The translations under genes were made by a program, and so were the position numbers. Shown here one piece after another: positions 63,772-64,000 of a stretch of 64,000 nt of DNA (position 1 is its first letter; every line of letters begins with the position of its first letter). The notes beneath the pieces are model-generated. The model made no database searches, was not told where the DNA came from, and was given only the letters and a program-made list of their open reading frames with translations. The DNA is taken from positions 310,001 to 374,000 of the forward strand of contig NZ_JBHTIH010000004.1 of assembly GCF_042677045.1 (NCBI RefSeq). Reading direction: 5' to 3'. The stretch is from Lysobacter_K koreensis. GTDB taxonomy: Bacteria; Pseudomonadota; Gammaproteobacteria; Xanthomonadales; Xanthomonadaceae.

Positions 63772-64000
63772 CTAGGCGGGGTACAGCACCCCGAGCACGC
63801 GCGGCCCGCGCGCGCCGGTCACGCTGGGGACGTTGCCCGGTAGCCCGGCCAGCGCCTGCCGCGCCAGCCACGCAAACGCCATCGCCTCGACGAAGTCGGG
63901 GTCCAGGCCGTGCGCCACGGTCGATTCGACCAGCGCATCGGGTAACAGCGCCGCGATCCGCGCCAGCAGGCGCGTGTTGCGCACGCCGCCACCGCAGGCC
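63772..64000 (-). CDS. anmK: Anhydro-N-acetylmuramic acid kinase, C-terminal part
   Basis: The frame enters from the right edge on the minus strand and stops at 63772. The visible 75 residues contain ACGGGVRNTRLLARIAALLP (the conserved CGGGxxN nucleotide-binding turn), AHGLDPDFVEAMAFAWLARQ and NVPSVTGARGPRVLGVLYP, the typical AnmK C-terminus. AnmK phosphorylates 1,6-anhydro-MurNAc with ring opening in peptidoglycan recycling, consistent with ampG nearby. The N-terminal kinase lobe is outside the window. Confidence 0.93.
   Translation of the reverse strand, partial: ACGGGVRNTRLLARIAALLPDALVESTVAHGLDPDFVEAMAFAWLARQALAGLPGNVPSVTGARGPRVLGVLYPA

Overview
The window is about 64 kb of very GC-rich, gene-dense bacterial chromosome. 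Gene content points to the Xanthomonadaceae, most like Lysobacter or Luteimonas. The supporting features are an oleBCD olefin cluster, a ubiJ-ubiB pair, a LysR-aceB-aceA glyoxylate block, a phosphomannomutase/phosphoglucomutase with a membrane-anchored sensor-like N-terminus, several families of short inverted repeats (REP-like), and a RiPP-like 'modified peptide' cassette that I associate with this family. The genus is inferred, not proven.

Layout. 1-8033: end of a type VI secretion (T6SS) cluster (ClpV C-terminus, small protein, VgrG), then a LysM-muramidase effector and a train of small exported or lipid-anchored proteins that are candidate immunity proteins; one carries an in-frame stop. 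8324-15520: oleB, oleC and oleD, interrupted by a STAS-like gene, a diguanylate cyclase and a repeat-rich DUF559 nuclease cassette containing a 180-bp CAN microsatellite; no oleA is present. 15624-17950: ubiJ-ubiB. 18097-27622: a TPR protein, M16 peptidase, truC, DUF2059 protein, arfB, an acyltransferase and a glycosyltransferase. 27767-31886: LysR regulator divergent from aceB-aceA. 32041-33087: cNMP-binding/GGDEF protein.

33125-37928 is the most interesting region: a class III cyclase-TPR membrane protein, two small precursor peptides with related leaders and a shared TNPHCF motif, and a SagB-like flavin dehydrogenase. It resembles a RiPP maturation cassette without a visible YcaO or radical-SAM enzyme. 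It is followed at 38023-40184 by four tandem paralogous small secreted proteins.

40260-51966: comM, ubiK, a P-II protein (plus a decayed duplicate of its 3' end), a TPR-GGDEF protein, an acyltransferase, speE and speA divergently arranged, a YciI-like protein, a hydroxyisobutyrate dehydrogenase-like protein, a membrane protein and a SPOR protein. 51967-64000: argS with a frameshifted GIY-YIG gene upstream that makes an artificial fusion frame, radC, coaC and coaB as separate overlapping genes, dut, the mutase, a small exported protein, a GNAT-pyrE pair, xthA, ampG, a small protein and the end of anmK.

No rRNA, tRNA, CRISPR array, integrase or classical insertion sequence was recognised.
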